A stretch of 64,000 nt of DNA from Rhodococcus qingshengii JCM 15477 (GTDB lineage Bacteria; Actinomycetota; Actinomycetes; Mycobacteriales; Mycobacteriaceae): NCBI RefSeq assembly GCF_023221595.1, contig NZ_CP096567.1, forward strand, positions 310,001 to 374,000. The letters are read 5' to 3'. The position numbers and the translations under genes are program-made. The notes beneath the pieces are model-generated. The model had not been told where the DNA came from and did not search any database. It was given only the letters and a program-made list of their open reading frames with translations. Below, piece after piece: positions 8,860 through 17,815 of this stretch; positions within the stretch are counted from its first letter, which is position 1, and each line of letters opens with the position of its first letter.

Positions 8860-9348
8860 ATGGCCATCGGCCGATTCCCCATCGAGGCAGGGCAGGTTCT
8901 GCAGTTCGCGCGCTCGCTCGGCGATGCCAACCCCGTCTTTACCGATCCGGAGGTCGCCGCGACTGCAGGCCTGGACGCGATCCCGGCACTGCCGACGTAT
9001 GTTCAGGCGAGCGCACACTTCGACCCGGACTACCCGCTGCGCCCGCACCTGGATGGACCTTGGTTCGGATCGGGGGGCGATGCGACGGGCTACGGTCCTG
9101 ACGACGAGGACACTGCCAGTGGGACGCTGCACGGTGAGCAGCACTTCGTATATCACCGGCCGCTGCTTGTGGGCGATGTCCTCACGGCGACCGTCCGCGA
9201 CGGTGATACCTGGCGCAAGCAAGGCCGTCGGGGCGGTGATCTGCGCTTCTTCGAGACCATCACTGACTACCGCGACGAGGCGGGAGAGCTCGTCGTGACG
9301 GCTCGCGTCGTCGGTGTCGCCACACAGCACCAGCCCAAGGACGACTGA
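8860..9348 (+). CDS. MaoC-like dehydratase, FAS1-type N-terminal hotdog protein
   Basis: 162 residues; ATG 8860 preceded by AAGGAG at 8848-8853. Resembles the MaoC_dehydrat_N subunit (starts IEAGQVLQFARSLGDANPVF; central GPDDEDTASGTLHGEQHF; then YHRPLLVGDVLTATV). These single-hotdog proteins usually pair with a catalytic MaoC partner to hydrate enoyl-CoA with bulky acyl groups. The partner is the next gene, two bases downstream. Confidence 0.85.
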   Translation: MAIGRFPIEAGQVLQFARSLGDANPVFTDPEVAATAGLDAIPALPTYVQASAHFDPDYPLRPHLDGPWFGSGGDATGYGPDDEDTASGTLHGEQHFVYHRPLLVGDVLTATVRDGDTWRKQGRRGGDLRFFETITDYRDEAGELVVTARVVGVATQHQPKDD

Positions 9349-9350
9349 CC

Positions 9351-9773
9351 ATGACCGATCAGCAAACTGCCGCGACCGCTACGGTGGGAGACACCCACGA
9401 GCAGGTTCTCGTGGAGAACCTCACTCGAACGCAGATCGTCCAGTACGCCGGTGCATCCGGCGACTTCAACGCTCTGCACACCGATGCGACCTACGCGACC
9501 GAGATCGCTGGCTTCCCAGGTGTTTTCGCACACGGCATGCTGACGATGGGCATGACGGGACGCATCCTGACCGACGTATTCGGCCCGCAGAATCTGCGGG
9601 CTTTCGGTGGCCGCTTCGTGACGCAGGTCTGGCCTGGAGACTCATTGACGGCTACTGCGACGGTTACCGAAATACTCGAGGAAGGCGGGGAGCTTCGTGC
9701 CCGCGTGGCTGTCGAGACCGTCCGTCAGGACGGTAGGACGGTCTTCGTCGGCCTCGGCACCGTCGCGATCTAG
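9351..9773 (+). CDS. MaoC family (R)-enoyl-CoA hydratase subunit
   Basis: 140 residues, single hotdog domain. The hydratase motif YAGASGDFNALHTD contains the catalytic Asp and His, followed by GFPGVFAHGMLTMG. With the upstream gene it likely forms a heteromeric hydratase of the kind used in actinobacterial sterol and branched-acid beta-oxidation. It closes a four-gene plus-strand operon starting with the CoA ligase. Confidence 0.9.
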   Translation: MTDQQTAATATVGDTHEQVLVENLTRTQIVQYAGASGDFNALHTDATYATEIAGFPGVFAHGMLTMGMTGRILTDVFGPQNLRAFGGRFVTQVWPGDSLTATATVTEILEEGGELRARVAVETVRQDGRTVFVGLGTVAI

Positions 9774-10170
9774 ATCGGCTCGGCACTTCTGGGGATCTAG
9801 CGGCAGCAGCAATGTGAGCTGCTGCGTCGCTGCAGACCGCGAACGCCGCCGTCACAACCGTCCCGACCAACGGCCGCGGGAAGCTGTGCCATTCACGGAT
9901 CATGATCGCCAGCATGACCAGTGACGCGTCGATGATGACGCACCTTGGCGGCGGACGGACGGCAATGATCGTGCCGGACGAGAGCAGGAAGATCCCTGCG
10001 ACGCTACCGACGAAGACCAGCGTCCAGAGCCGGCGAGCAGTCCGGTGCGGACCGTGATGAGTAAACAGCTCGGCGCTTCCCCACCCCGACTCTGAAACTT
10101 GACGACGAGGCGGTCGATCACCACCAAGCCCACGGTTCGCTCGCCCGCGACGAGGGTGTTGGTCATGAAG
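9774..10170. other. Gene-poor stretch with doubtful minus-strand membrane ORF
   Basis: No confident gene. A minus-strand frame (10269 down to 9664) contains two hydrophobic stretches (LVFVGSVAGIFLL and VTAAFAVCSDAAAHIAAAA), but it overlaps the MaoC tail by 110 bases and lacks a clear ribosome site. Another minus frame starting near 10181 begins plausibly (MTPIFMTNTLVAGE) and then degenerates. The two might be halves of a decayed small membrane-protein gene. Confidence 0.35.
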
Positions 10171-10210
10171 ATCGGCGTCACGGATCGTGATGTCGATCCG
10201 TGACGCCGAT
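10171..10210. terminator. Perfect 15-bp inverted repeat between convergent genes
   Basis: Arms 10171-10185 and 10196-10210 are exact reverse complements with a 10-base loop. It lies between the MaoC gene and the end of the CoA-transferase gene on the opposite strand, so a bidirectional terminator is the simplest reading. No T-tract follows on the plus strand. Confidence 0.65.
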
Positions 10211-10284
10211 AAGTTGAAGATCTTGTGGCTACTGGCGCGGCTAGTGCATCGTCCAGAGATGTTGTGCACCGGCCGTTCCCGCAG

Positions 10285-12627
10285 TCACCGCAGGGTATAG
10301 GTGCGTTCGAACGGAGTGTTGAACGGCGAGTCCGAGATCAGTCCGTCCTCGCGAAGTGCGGCGATCTCCTCGGCCGTGCGACCCAGCCGGGTCAGGATCT
10401 CGTCGTTGTGCTGCCCGAACAGAGGTGCCGGAGAGCATGGCGCCATATCAGGTCCCTCGACGAACCGGACCGGTCCCGCGAGGTACTCCTGCGGCCCGAT
10501 GACAGGGTGCGCGATTTCCACGACCCGTTTGCGGGCGAGCAGCTGGCGATGCCGCACTACCTCGTCTCCGACCTCGAGGCGTGCCGACGGGATGCCCGCT
10601 GCTCTGAGGTCGTCGACGACCTGTGTCGAGTCGAGCTCGGCGCATGCCTGCCGCAGTAGACCGTCGAGCTCAGCCCCCATAGCCTCTCGACCGGCCACGT
10701 CGGCGAATCGCTCGTCGTCTGCCCATGCTTTGGCCCACGGCAGCGCAGCGAGAGCGGACCACTGCTCGTCGTTCTCGACCGACACAGCGAATTCAGCGCC
10801 GTCGGTACCGCGATAGACACCTTGCGGGGCCGATCCTGGCCGGTTGTTGCCGGTGCGGCTGAAGGTCCGACCGGACGCGGACTGCTGGACTACCGCCTCG
10901 GCCGTCAGCTGGATCGCGGCGTCGCACAGCGGCACCTCCAGGAGTGCCCCGTGCCCGGTCACCCGTCGCCGTCTGATGGCGGTGATCGTGGCGAACGAGC
11001 ACACGAACGCCGCGAACGGGTCGACCGCTGATCCGGTCAGCAGTGGCTCGCCGTCGGCATAGCCGGTCAGCTCCGCCATGCCGGATGCTGCGTTGACCGT
11101 ATAGGTGAAGCCCGGCCGGTCGCGCCACGGTCCGTCGAGCCCCCAGGCCGGCATACGCACCATGACGATGTCAGGGTTGATCGCCCGGATGCCCTCGTAG
11201 TCGAGTCCGCGCGACTCCAGCACCCTTGGTCCGTAGTTCTCCAGGATGACGTCGGCCTCGGCGATCAACTCGCGGACCACGGTGAGCCCGCGGGGGTCGG
11301 CGAGATCCGCAGTGATGTCCTTCTTACCCAGGTTGGCACCCACGAACGGCGCACCACGCTCCCAGAAACGATCGACCGTCCCGGGCACGCCGTTGAATCG
11401 GATGAGGTCGGGTCGGTTGACGGTCTCTACCTTGATCACTTCGGCGCCAAGGCTCGCGAGGTTCATAGTCACCATCGGGCCGGCCTGGAAGGTGCCGAAT
11501 TCGACGACGCGCAGACCCGCCAATGGCAGCCGAGGATCGATGCCGTCGGCGGTGTTGCGGATGCGGGGCGCCGTGCACGACCAGTCCTGGTTGTCGTCTT
11601 GGCCGATGTCTGCGAGAAGAGCAGGCGTCCACCTAGCGTCACCGTTCACACGGAACGGGGGGCCGGGTGCGGTGAACACACCCGAGGCGCTCCGGACGAA
11701 CGAGTTCCGTGCCGCGAACGGCGCGATCGACGCGATCGTCCCTGGAGTGGCGACCGGAACGATCGGCACCCTGTTGGCGGCACCAAGCTCGACAAGTTCG
11801 TCGATGGTGTGACGGCGAGTGAACTCACGGACGAGCGCAGTGACCTCGGCGGCGTGATCGACCCGGTCGTTGAGGGTGTCGAATCGCGGATCGTCGAGCG
11901 CAGGGACCTGGGCGATCTGCTTGAAGTCCTTCCACTGCGGCGGCGTCACGCTGACGACACATACCCATCCGTCACTGGCCTGTTCGATGCCGGGGATCGG
12001 TGCCTGCGGCAGCGGGTATTTCGAGTGGTGCTCGATGCGGTTGTAGAGCCAAGGGAACTGCTGCAGTGCAACGGCCGACTCGAACAGTGACACGTCCGCC
12101 ACCACGGGGGCCTCGTCGGCGTCGTTGGCCAACAGTCCGACGACTACTGCCATTGCCGCCGCAGCGCCGCCGGTCATCTCGACGATCGGCACACCCACCG
12201 AGATCGATGGCTTGTCGCCGCTCGGGTGCACCAACGAGATGCCGGCCTCGGCCTGCAGCGTGAAGTCCGTCGCGGGGGTCGTCGCGTCGGGACCGTCGAG
12301 GCCGTATGGGGACACCGCGACGACGATGAGGCGCGGTCGACGCGACCGCAAATCGCGGACCAGTGACTGGACGTCGGATTTCTCGTCGCAGATCACGACG
12401 TCGACCCGGTCGGCGAGAGCAAGGCCAGCAGAGGAGCTGCTCACGTCGGTCACCGATCCCTTGCCGGCATGGAGGTACTCGGCGTACTCCGGGGAATCCG
12501 TGCGGAGCGGGTCGCCTTCGGAGGGCTCGAGTCGTATAACCGTTGCACCGGCATCACGCAGCAGCTTGCCGGCGTAGCCGGTGGAGACCCGGCGTCCTGC
12601 TTCCAGGACCACGATGTCGTCAAGCAT
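10285..12627 (-). CDS. Double-length CaiB/BaiF family CoA-transferase
   Basis: 780 residues, about twice the family norm, made of two tandem class III CoA-transferase modules (roughly residues 1-370 and 370-780). Module 1 starts VVLEAGRRVSTGYAGKLLRDAG; module 2 starts LRVVEFGTFQAGPMVTMNLA. In module 2 the segment GSAVDPFAAF has an aspartate suited to the nucleophile; the matching place in module 1 reads VPIVEMTGG, with glutamate, so the first half may be non-catalytic. Function: CoA transfer between acids, or racemase-like. Last gene of a minus-strand set with the SDR and enoyl-CoA hydratase upstream. Confidence 0.85.
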   Translation of the reverse strand: MLDDIVVLEAGRRVSTGYAGKLLRDAGATVIRLEPSEGDPLRTDSPEYAEYLHAGKGSVTDVSSSSAGLALADRVDVVICDEKSDVQSLVRDLRSRRPRLIVVAVSPYGLDGPDATTPATDFTLQAEAGISLVHPSGDKPSISVGVPIVEMTGGAAAAMAVVVGLLANDADEAPVVADVSLFESAVALQQFPWLYNRIEHHSKYPLPQAPIPGIEQASDGWVCVVSVTPPQWKDFKQIAQVPALDDPRFDTLNDRVDHAAEVTALVREFTRRHTIDELVELGAANRVPIVPVATPGTIASIAPFAARNSFVRSASGVFTAPGPPFRVNGDARWTPALLADIGQDDNQDWSCTAPRIRNTADGIDPRLPLAGLRVVEFGTFQAGPMVTMNLASLGAEVIKVETVNRPDLIRFNGVPGTVDRFWERGAPFVGANLGKKDITADLADPRGLTVVRELIAEADVILENYGPRVLESRGLDYEGIRAINPDIVMVRMPAWGLDGPWRDRPGFTYTVNAASGMAELTGYADGEPLLTGSAVDPFAAFVCSFATITAIRRRRVTGHGALLEVPLCDAAIQLTAEAVVQQSASGRTFSRTGNNRPGSAPQGVYRGTDGAEFAVSVENDEQWSALAALPWAKAWADDERFADVAGREAMGAELDGLLRQACAELDSTQVVDDLRAAGIPSARLEVGDEVVRHRQLLARKRVVEIAHPVIGPQEYLAGPVRFVEGPDMAPCSPAPLFGQHNDEILTRLGRTAEEIAALREDGLISDSPFNTPFERTYTLR

Positions 12628-12648
12628 GTGTATCTCCTTGTCGGTTAG

Positions 12649-13449
12649 TCACGGGGTCGCGCGTCGCGCGCCACCGTCCATGTAGAGCACGGATGCCTGT
12701 ACGTAGCTGCAGGCATCCGGGGCGAGGAAGCAGACGACGCGCGCGACCTCGGCGGGATCGGCGGCACGACCCGCCGGTAGTCCGGAACCCACCTCGGCGA
12801 TGAGTTCCTGTGGGGATCGGTCCTGTTGCTCCGCCGCTCGCGCGACGAGCGTCACTGCCCGGTCGGTCAGTGTCATACCGGGAGCCACCAGGTTTACCTG
12901 GATCCCAGACGACGTGAGCTCGTCGCTCAGGGCGCGGGTCAGGTTGTGGACCGCGATATTGGCCAGGCTGGTCGGCAGGTTGTCGGCTGTGGCGCTTGTG
13001 CCTGCGATGTTGACGATGCGGCCCCACCGGCGCACCGTCATCGACGGGATGACTCGCTGCGCCATCCTCAGGTAGCCGTGGAATTTCAGCAGGAGCGCAT
13101 CGTCGACGTCGTCGGCCGAGATTTCGAGAATGTTGCCCATCCCTGCCGACCCGGCGCAGTTGACGAGGATGTCGATCCGGTCGAATGCATCGAGGCAAGC
13201 CTTGGCCGCCAGGTCGCAGCCCTCGACGGTCGTGAGGTCACAGCTCGCCGTCACCAGGTGCCCCGCGGACGAGGCGACGAGTTCGTCGAGCAGTGTGATG
13301 TCGCGGCTTACGGCGCAGACATTCGCACCCTCGGCCAGTAGCAGAACACTGCCGGGGGCCGATACGCTCACCGGGCAGCATGGCCCGACGCATCTACCTT
13401 TGCTGCCGCCGGTCACGATGGCCGCGCGTCCGGTGATCCCCAGGTCCAT
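12649..13449 (-). CDS. SDR with 11-residue insertion in the cofactor-binding loop
   Basis: 266 residues. The usual TGxxxGxG loop is broken: VVTGGSKG is followed by RCVGPCCPVSVSAP before rejoining GSVLLLAEGANV. Removing 32 bases plus one extra C (about 13350-13395) would restore GIG with normal spacing, so the change looks like a secondary 33-base insertion that kept frame. The rest is intact: NCAGSAGMGN, VNIAGTSATADN and VNLVAPGMTLTD; the usual Tyr-x3-Lys is not clearly present (LPTSLANIAVHN), as in some divergent SDRs. Cofactor binding may be lost. Upstream of the CoA-transferase, downstream of the hydratase. Confidence 0.8.
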   Translation of the reverse strand: MDLGITGRAAIVTGGSKGRCVGPCCPVSVSAPGSVLLLAEGANVCAVSRDITLLDELVASSAGHLVTASCDLTTVEGCDLAAKACLDAFDRIDILVNCAGSAGMGNILEISADDVDDALLLKFHGYLRMAQRVIPSMTVRRWGRIVNIAGTSATADNLPTSLANIAVHNLTRALSDELTSSGIQVNLVAPGMTLTDRAVTLVARAAEQQDRSPQELIAEVGSGLPAGRAADPAEVARVVCFLAPDACSYVQASVLYMDGGARRATP

Positions 13450-13457
13450 GCTGCCTC

Positions 13458-14240
13458 TCAGCGGTCCTGAGGGCTCGATGCCCCGTTGGTTGCGAACGAC
13501 GCGAGCCCGGCCGTGAGGTCATCGGAGTGCATGATCATGCCGATTGCGGTGTCGTTGGCCACCCAGAGATCGTCCGTGGATTGACCGAAGGCCTGCGCCG
13601 CGACGAACATGCTCGCGGCGACTGCGGTCGACGGGTGGGCGGCGATGAACTCGGCGCGCTCGATCGCCGCGGACACGACGTCCGAGTCCGTCAGAGTGCT
13701 CACGAGCCCGAGGGCGTACGCGCGCTCCGCGTCGATCGGCTGTCCGGTCAGGATCATGTCCATCGCGGTCGCCCGGCCGATCGCCCATGGGAGCCGGAAC
13801 ATTCCGCCGGCACCGGCGACGAGGCCCCAACGGACCTCTGCCAGTGCGAAGGAGGAGCGTCGTGTCGCGACAACGAGGTCGCACGACAGCACGATCTCGA
13901 GCCCGCCGGACGTCGCGAGCCCATCGACGGCGGCAATCAGCGGCTTGGTGCGGGTCAACTGGGTGACGCCCGCGAAGCCACCCGCCGAGGTCTCGGCCCG
14001 AGCGCCGCCGTCGCGCTCGTCCTCGATCGTCCGTAGATCGTGACCGGCGCAGAAAACCGGTCGCGGCTCGGTGACGGTCGCAGTGAGGATCGCGACTCGC
14101 AGTTCAGGATCGTCCTCGACCTGAGCGAGTGCGGCACCGAGTGCCTGCGCCATCGGGTGGTCGAAGGCATTGCGGATGTCGGGCCGGTCGAGAGTGATGA
14201 TCGCGATCGGCCCGCGGCGTTCGAGCGTGACGAGGGACAT
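13458..14240 (-). CDS. Enoyl-CoA hydratase/isomerase family protein
   Basis: 260 residues from ATG 14240 (MSLVTLERR); an ATG at 14261 is also possible. Crotonase features: IITLDRPDIRNAFDH, oxyanion segment PVFCAGHDLRTIED, DGLATSGGLEIVLSCDL, and FALAEVRWGLVAGAGG, which keeps the first catalytic glutamate. The second glutamate position reads AMDMILTG (Asp). First gene of the minus-strand trio with SDR and CoA-transferase (8-base gap to the SDR); divergent from the acyl-CoA dehydrogenase pair, so the two units may share a promoter region at 14241-14474. Confidence 0.9.
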   Translation of the reverse strand: MSLVTLERRGPIAIITLDRPDIRNAFDHPMAQALGAALAQVEDDPELRVAILTATVTEPRPVFCAGHDLRTIEDERDGGARAETSAGGFAGVTQLTRTKPLIAAVDGLATSGGLEIVLSCDLVVATRRSSFALAEVRWGLVAGAGGMFRLPWAIGRATAMDMILTGQPIDAERAYALGLVSTLTDSDVVSAAIERAEFIAAHPSTAVAASMFVAAQAFGQSTDDLWVANDTAIGMIMHSDDLTAGLASFATNGASSPQDR

Positions 14241-14474
14241 GGACGTTGACAGTAGGTGCATCCCGACCTCGACCGGCACAGTGTTTTCCGACCTCCGGAA
14301 CGTTGGACTGGATCTGATGCCTCCGCGTCTCGGCCACGCTTCGGGGGGCTGCTTCCGGGGAGCGGAACACGCCGTTGTCCTCGTGACTGGGGTCACGAAA
14401 TATGCAGCGAGGCTCGCCGACGTACGTGTTCGTCCCGGCGACCCACCGCGCCCGACGAGTTGAGGAGACTTGAG

Positions 14475-15587
14475 ATGAACCTGTTACCCGATGAAGACCA
14501 CGAGGCAGTCGCGGAGTTGGCGCGCAGCATCGCGACCGACATCTTGTCGCCTGCTGCGTGTGAGGCGGAGCGAGAGCAGTCCGTACCCAAGGATGTCTGG
14601 AGCAAGCTCTTCGATAGTGGACTGACCGTCCCGATCCCGGAGGAGTTCGGCGGTGGTGGTGTTCCCGACACGATCACCCAGTTGCTTGCGGTCGAGAACC
14701 TTGCGTTCGGTGACGCCGGGATCGCGATGGCGGCTGTGTGGAGCGGAGCTGCCGGTGGTCTGATCGCTCGGCACGGCACGGCGTCGCAGACCGATGGCCT
14801 GCGCATTTTCGCATCGAGCCCCGACGCACGGGGCGCGGTGGCCCTGTATGAGGGTCACGGCCGAGGACCGGCCGAGCTCGAGACCACCATCGCGATCGAC
14901 GGAGACACTGTGAGGGTCACCGGCCGGAAGGTCGGGGTGGCTTTCGCTGCGTCGGCCGATCCGCTAGTTGTCGTGGGCCGTGACGCACAGGACGGGCGTC
15001 TTCGAGCAGTCGTTCTGGCGAGCGGTGACGCCGGAGTGACGGTCGACGACGTGACCCGAGGTATCGCGCTCGATGCCGCTGCTTCAGGTTCGATTACGTT
15101 CGACGTCACGACGACGACCGACGCACTCGTTGGTGGCACCGATGCCGACGCGGTGGCGCTGACGACGTCCGTGCAGCAGCTCCGGCTCCTCAATGCCGCC
15201 GCACAGGTCGGTACCGCGCAGCGTGCGATCGAGTACGCCGCGGCATACGCGACGACGCGCATCGCATTCGGCACGCCCATCGCCACCTTCCAGGGTATTT
15301 CGTTCCCGCTCGCCGAGGCCGTTATGCAGCTCGACGCCGCGCGGCTTGAGATCAGCGACGTCGCAGAGCGCCTCGACCTCGGCGTTGGTGTGGGTGAGGT
15401 CGATGTCGCACGTGCGGTGTCATACGCCTCCGAGATCGCACTCGAAGCGACTCGCGACAGCGTGCAGACGCTCGGCGGTCACGGCTTCATCACGGACCAC
15501 CCGGTGGAGATCTGGTACCGGTCCGCAGCCGCCCTCGCGGCACTCGACTTCGACCCGACGCGCTCGTCCTTCGAGCCCGCGCTCTGA
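14475..15587 (+). CDS. Acyl-CoA dehydrogenase, small/non-canonical subunit
   Basis: 370 residues, ATG 14475 after GAGGAG; the longer frame from 14256 is rejected. ACAD fold is visible (EEFGGGGVPDTITQLLAVEN; TTRIAFGTPIATFQGISFPL; TLGGHGFITDHPVEIWYR). The C-terminus ends DFDPTRSSFEPAL, without the EGTSQ-type segment that carries the catalytic Glu and FAD contact in ordinary ACADs. This and the adjacent partner match the alpha2beta2 heterotetrameric FadE pairs known from actinobacterial sterol degradation. Confidence 0.88.
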   Translation: MNLLPDEDHEAVAELARSIATDILSPAACEAEREQSVPKDVWSKLFDSGLTVPIPEEFGGGGVPDTITQLLAVENLAFGDAGIAMAAVWSGAAGGLIARHGTASQTDGLRIFASSPDARGAVALYEGHGRGPAELETTIAIDGDTVRVTGRKVGVAFAASADPLVVVGRDAQDGRLRAVVLASGDAGVTVDDVTRGIALDAAASGSITFDVTTTTDALVGGTDADAVALTTSVQQLRLLNAAAQVGTAQRAIEYAAAYATTRIAFGTPIATFQGISFPLAEAVMQLDAARLEISDVAERLDLGVGVGEVDVARAVSYASEIALEATRDSVQTLGGHGFITDHPVEIWYRSAAALAALDFDPTRSSFEPAL

Positions 15588-15601
15588 ATAGGGGAAAGAA
15601 C

Positions 15602-16792
15602 ATGTCTTACAGCTTCCAGCTCAGCAAGCCGCTCGTCGATTACGGTCGCGCAGTCCGCGAGTGGTCCGCGTCCGAGGCCCGCCCGTACGCGCGGCAGGCC
15701 GACACGGAGCACAAGGTCCCGGACAACTGGGCCGAGATTATTGGCACCAGTCCGGTATCGCTCGGTCGGAGCGACCTGGCCGAGCCCGACCCGATCCCCA
15801 CGTTCGACGAGGGCTATTGGGTGCGCAACCTGGTCTTCTACGAGAACATCAACTATGGCGATATTTGGGTCCAGCAGACCCTCGGTAGCGGCATTGCCCA
15901 CCTGGTCGTGGAGTCGATGGGTACCCCTGAGCAGGTCGAGAAGTGGTACACGCCCGCCATCGAGGAGAACACGCCGACTGGTTTCGCGCTGACCGAGCCT
16001 CACTTCGGCTCCGACACCTCGCAGGTCTCGACCACGGCGACCCGCGATGGCGACAGCTGGGTGCTGAACGGCACCAAGATCTTCTGCAGCGGTGGTGCCA
16101 CCGCGGAGTACATCGTGGTGTTCGCGACAGTCGACAAGTCGCTCGGCGCCAAGGGCATCAACGCTTTCGTCGTGCCAGCCGATGCACCAGGCTTCATCAT
16201 CGCGAAGGAAAACGAGCAGAAGCTCGGTATCCGAAGCTGGGTCACGTCGGAACTGTTGTTCGACAACTGCATCATCCCGGTCGAGAACCAACTCGGCTGG
16301 ACCGCCGACGGTTCCGCGGCTCCGCGCCGCAGCGGGCAGGGCGGCGCGCTGGGCGCGCTGGCCAACAACCGCCCCAACATGTCGGCGATGTGCATCGGGC
16401 TCGGTCAGGCGGCGATCGACGTCACGACCGGTATTCTCGGGGGCCAGAAAGCAGCCTTCTCTCCGCAGCGATGGCGCGCAGTCGAGGAGGATCTCGAGGC
16501 GATGAACTTCGCCCTCGAGCGTGGACGCCGGATGTCGTATAAGGCACAGTTCCTCGTGGATCAGGGTAAGGAAGACCGGGCGATCTCGGCCGCCGGTAAG
16601 GGCTATGCGCCCGAAACCGTCGAGCGTGTCATTCGTCGGTGCATGCAGCTGCTGGGACCTGAGGGTACGAGCGAGGAGCTTCTGCTCGAGAAGTGGTACC
16701 GGGACGTCAAGATCATGGACATCTTCGAGGGTTCGGGCCAGGTTCAGCGCATTGTTGTCGGACGGACGCTGATGGGTCGTCTCGCCGGCTGA
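15602..16792 (+). CDS. Acyl-CoA dehydrogenase, large/catalytic subunit
   Basis: 396 residues, 14 bases after its partner gene, with AGGGGAAAG before the ATG. Contains FALTEPHFGSDTSQVSTTA (FAD/substrate loop), GTKIFCSGG, and the C-terminal IMDIFEGSGQVQRIVVGR, where the Glu lies in the usual ACAD catalytic area. Expected to introduce a 2,3 double bond in a CoA thioester, passing electrons to ETF. Followed by a strong hairpin at 16815-16850. Confidence 0.9.
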   Translation: MSYSFQLSKPLVDYGRAVREWSASEARPYARQADTEHKVPDNWAEIIGTSPVSLGRSDLAEPDPIPTFDEGYWVRNLVFYENINYGDIWVQQTLGSGIAHLVVESMGTPEQVEKWYTPAIEENTPTGFALTEPHFGSDTSQVSTTATRDGDSWVLNGTKIFCSGGATAEYIVVFATVDKSLGAKGINAFVVPADAPGFIIAKENEQKLGIRSWVTSELLFDNCIIPVENQLGWTADGSAAPRRSGQGGALGALANNRPNMSAMCIGLGQAAIDVTTGILGGQKAAFSPQRWRAVEEDLEAMNFALERGRRMSYKAQFLVDQGKEDRAISAAGKGYAPETVERVIRRCMQLLGPEGTSEELLLEKWYRDVKIMDIFEGSGQVQRIVVGRTLMGRLAG

Positions 16793-16814
16793 TCACGGTA
16801 CCGGCGCTTGCATA

Positions 16815-16850
16815 GTCATGGCGGGACCCGACTCAGGGTCCCGCCATGAC
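16815..16850. terminator. Strong bidirectional terminator
   Basis: Perfect 15-bp stem (16815-16829 with 16836-16850) and a six-base loop, placed in the 73-base space between the converging dehydrogenase and SDR genes. Confidence 0.8.
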
Positions 16851-16865
16851 GCATCTCTGCATCCG

Positions 16866-17672
16866 TCAGACGATCGATGCACCACCGTCGACGGCGATGA
16901 GCTGACCGGTCAGGAAACCGGCCAGCGGGCTGAGCAGGAGCTCGACTACGTCGGCGATATCCGACGGCTCACCTTGTCTCTGAAGGGGAATCATGGAGAG
17001 CTCCTCGTCGCTGGCGACGAATCCGGTGACCTTTGACTGGGCAATCAGACGTGAGGTTCGGATGACGCCCGGGGCGATGCAGTTCACCCGGATGCCGTCT
17101 TTCCCGACTTCGGCCGCGAGGTACTTCGAGTAGTGCAGCACTGCGGCCTTGCTCATGGCGTAGCCCGCGATATAGCCGTCGGCTGCAACCTTGAAGCCCG
17201 AGCCACTCGAGACTGTGATGATCGATCCGCCGCCCGCAGCTTTGAGGTGAGGTACCGCCGAGCGGCAGCAGTTGACGACCGTCGTCATGTTGACGGCGAC
17301 GAGCTTGCTGTAGTCGTCGTGAGAGGTCCGGCTCGCCGCGCTGTCGGGGTAGGGAGTGATGGCCCCGCCAGCAGGTATGAAGAGGTGGTTGAGGTGTCCG
17401 AACCGCTCGACGACTGTGGCGATCGCGCGTTCGGTCTCCTCAGGATCGGTCAGGTTGACCTGCACGCCGAGGCCGTCGCCGGCCCGGTTTTTCAGCTCGT
17501 CCTCGACGGAAGCTGCCGTCAGGTCCTCGTCGAATTCGGTTGCTGCGCTGAGGTTGACGTCGAGTACCGCTACTTTCGCGCCTCGCTCGGCGAGCCTCAG
17601 CGCGGTGGCCCGGCCGATGCCGCGTGCCCCTCCAGCGACGACGACCACGGACTCGTTCAGGGCAGGTGACAT
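16866..17672 (-). CDS. Short-chain dehydrogenase/reductase
   Basis: 268 residues; ATG 17672 with GAGGAG upstream. Motifs: VVVVAGGARGIGRATALRL, FIPAGGAITP, ITVSSGSGF, YAMSKAAVLHYSKYLAAE (Tyr-Lys), VNCIAPGVIRTSRL and a C-terminal FLTGQLIAVDGG. NAD(P)-dependent alcohol/ketone oxidoreductase, probably acting on a ring or side-chain hydroxyl. Last gene of a minus-strand block reading from the nitroreductase at 21291. Confidence 0.9.
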   Translation of the reverse strand: MSPALNESVVVVAGGARGIGRATALRLAERGAKVAVLDVNLSAATEFDEDLTAASVEDELKNRAGDGLGVQVNLTDPEETERAIATVVERFGHLNHLFIPAGGAITPYPDSAASRTSHDDYSKLVAVNMTTVVNCCRSAVPHLKAAGGGSIITVSSGSGFKVAADGYIAGYAMSKAAVLHYSKYLAAEVGKDGIRVNCIAPGVIRTSRLIAQSKVTGFVASDEELSMIPLQRQGEPSDIADVVELLLSPLAGFLTGQLIAVDGGASIV

Positions 17673-17815
17673 GTTTGAACTCCTCGGTGACTGTGACGGT
17701 TCGCCGTCGTGCCTGCGAACCCGGATACCCGTCGGCCGGGCACCTCATCACAGTGCCGGTCGTTCGCCGCCGAGGACACCGGAAATTCCGTGTGATGAAA
17801 CGTCGGACGGGCTCG

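Noticed and set aside
9664..10269. Minus-strand ORF with two hydrophobic segments
   Set aside because: Overlaps the MaoC gene and the 15-bp hairpin, no ribosome site; kept only as a note on the gap.
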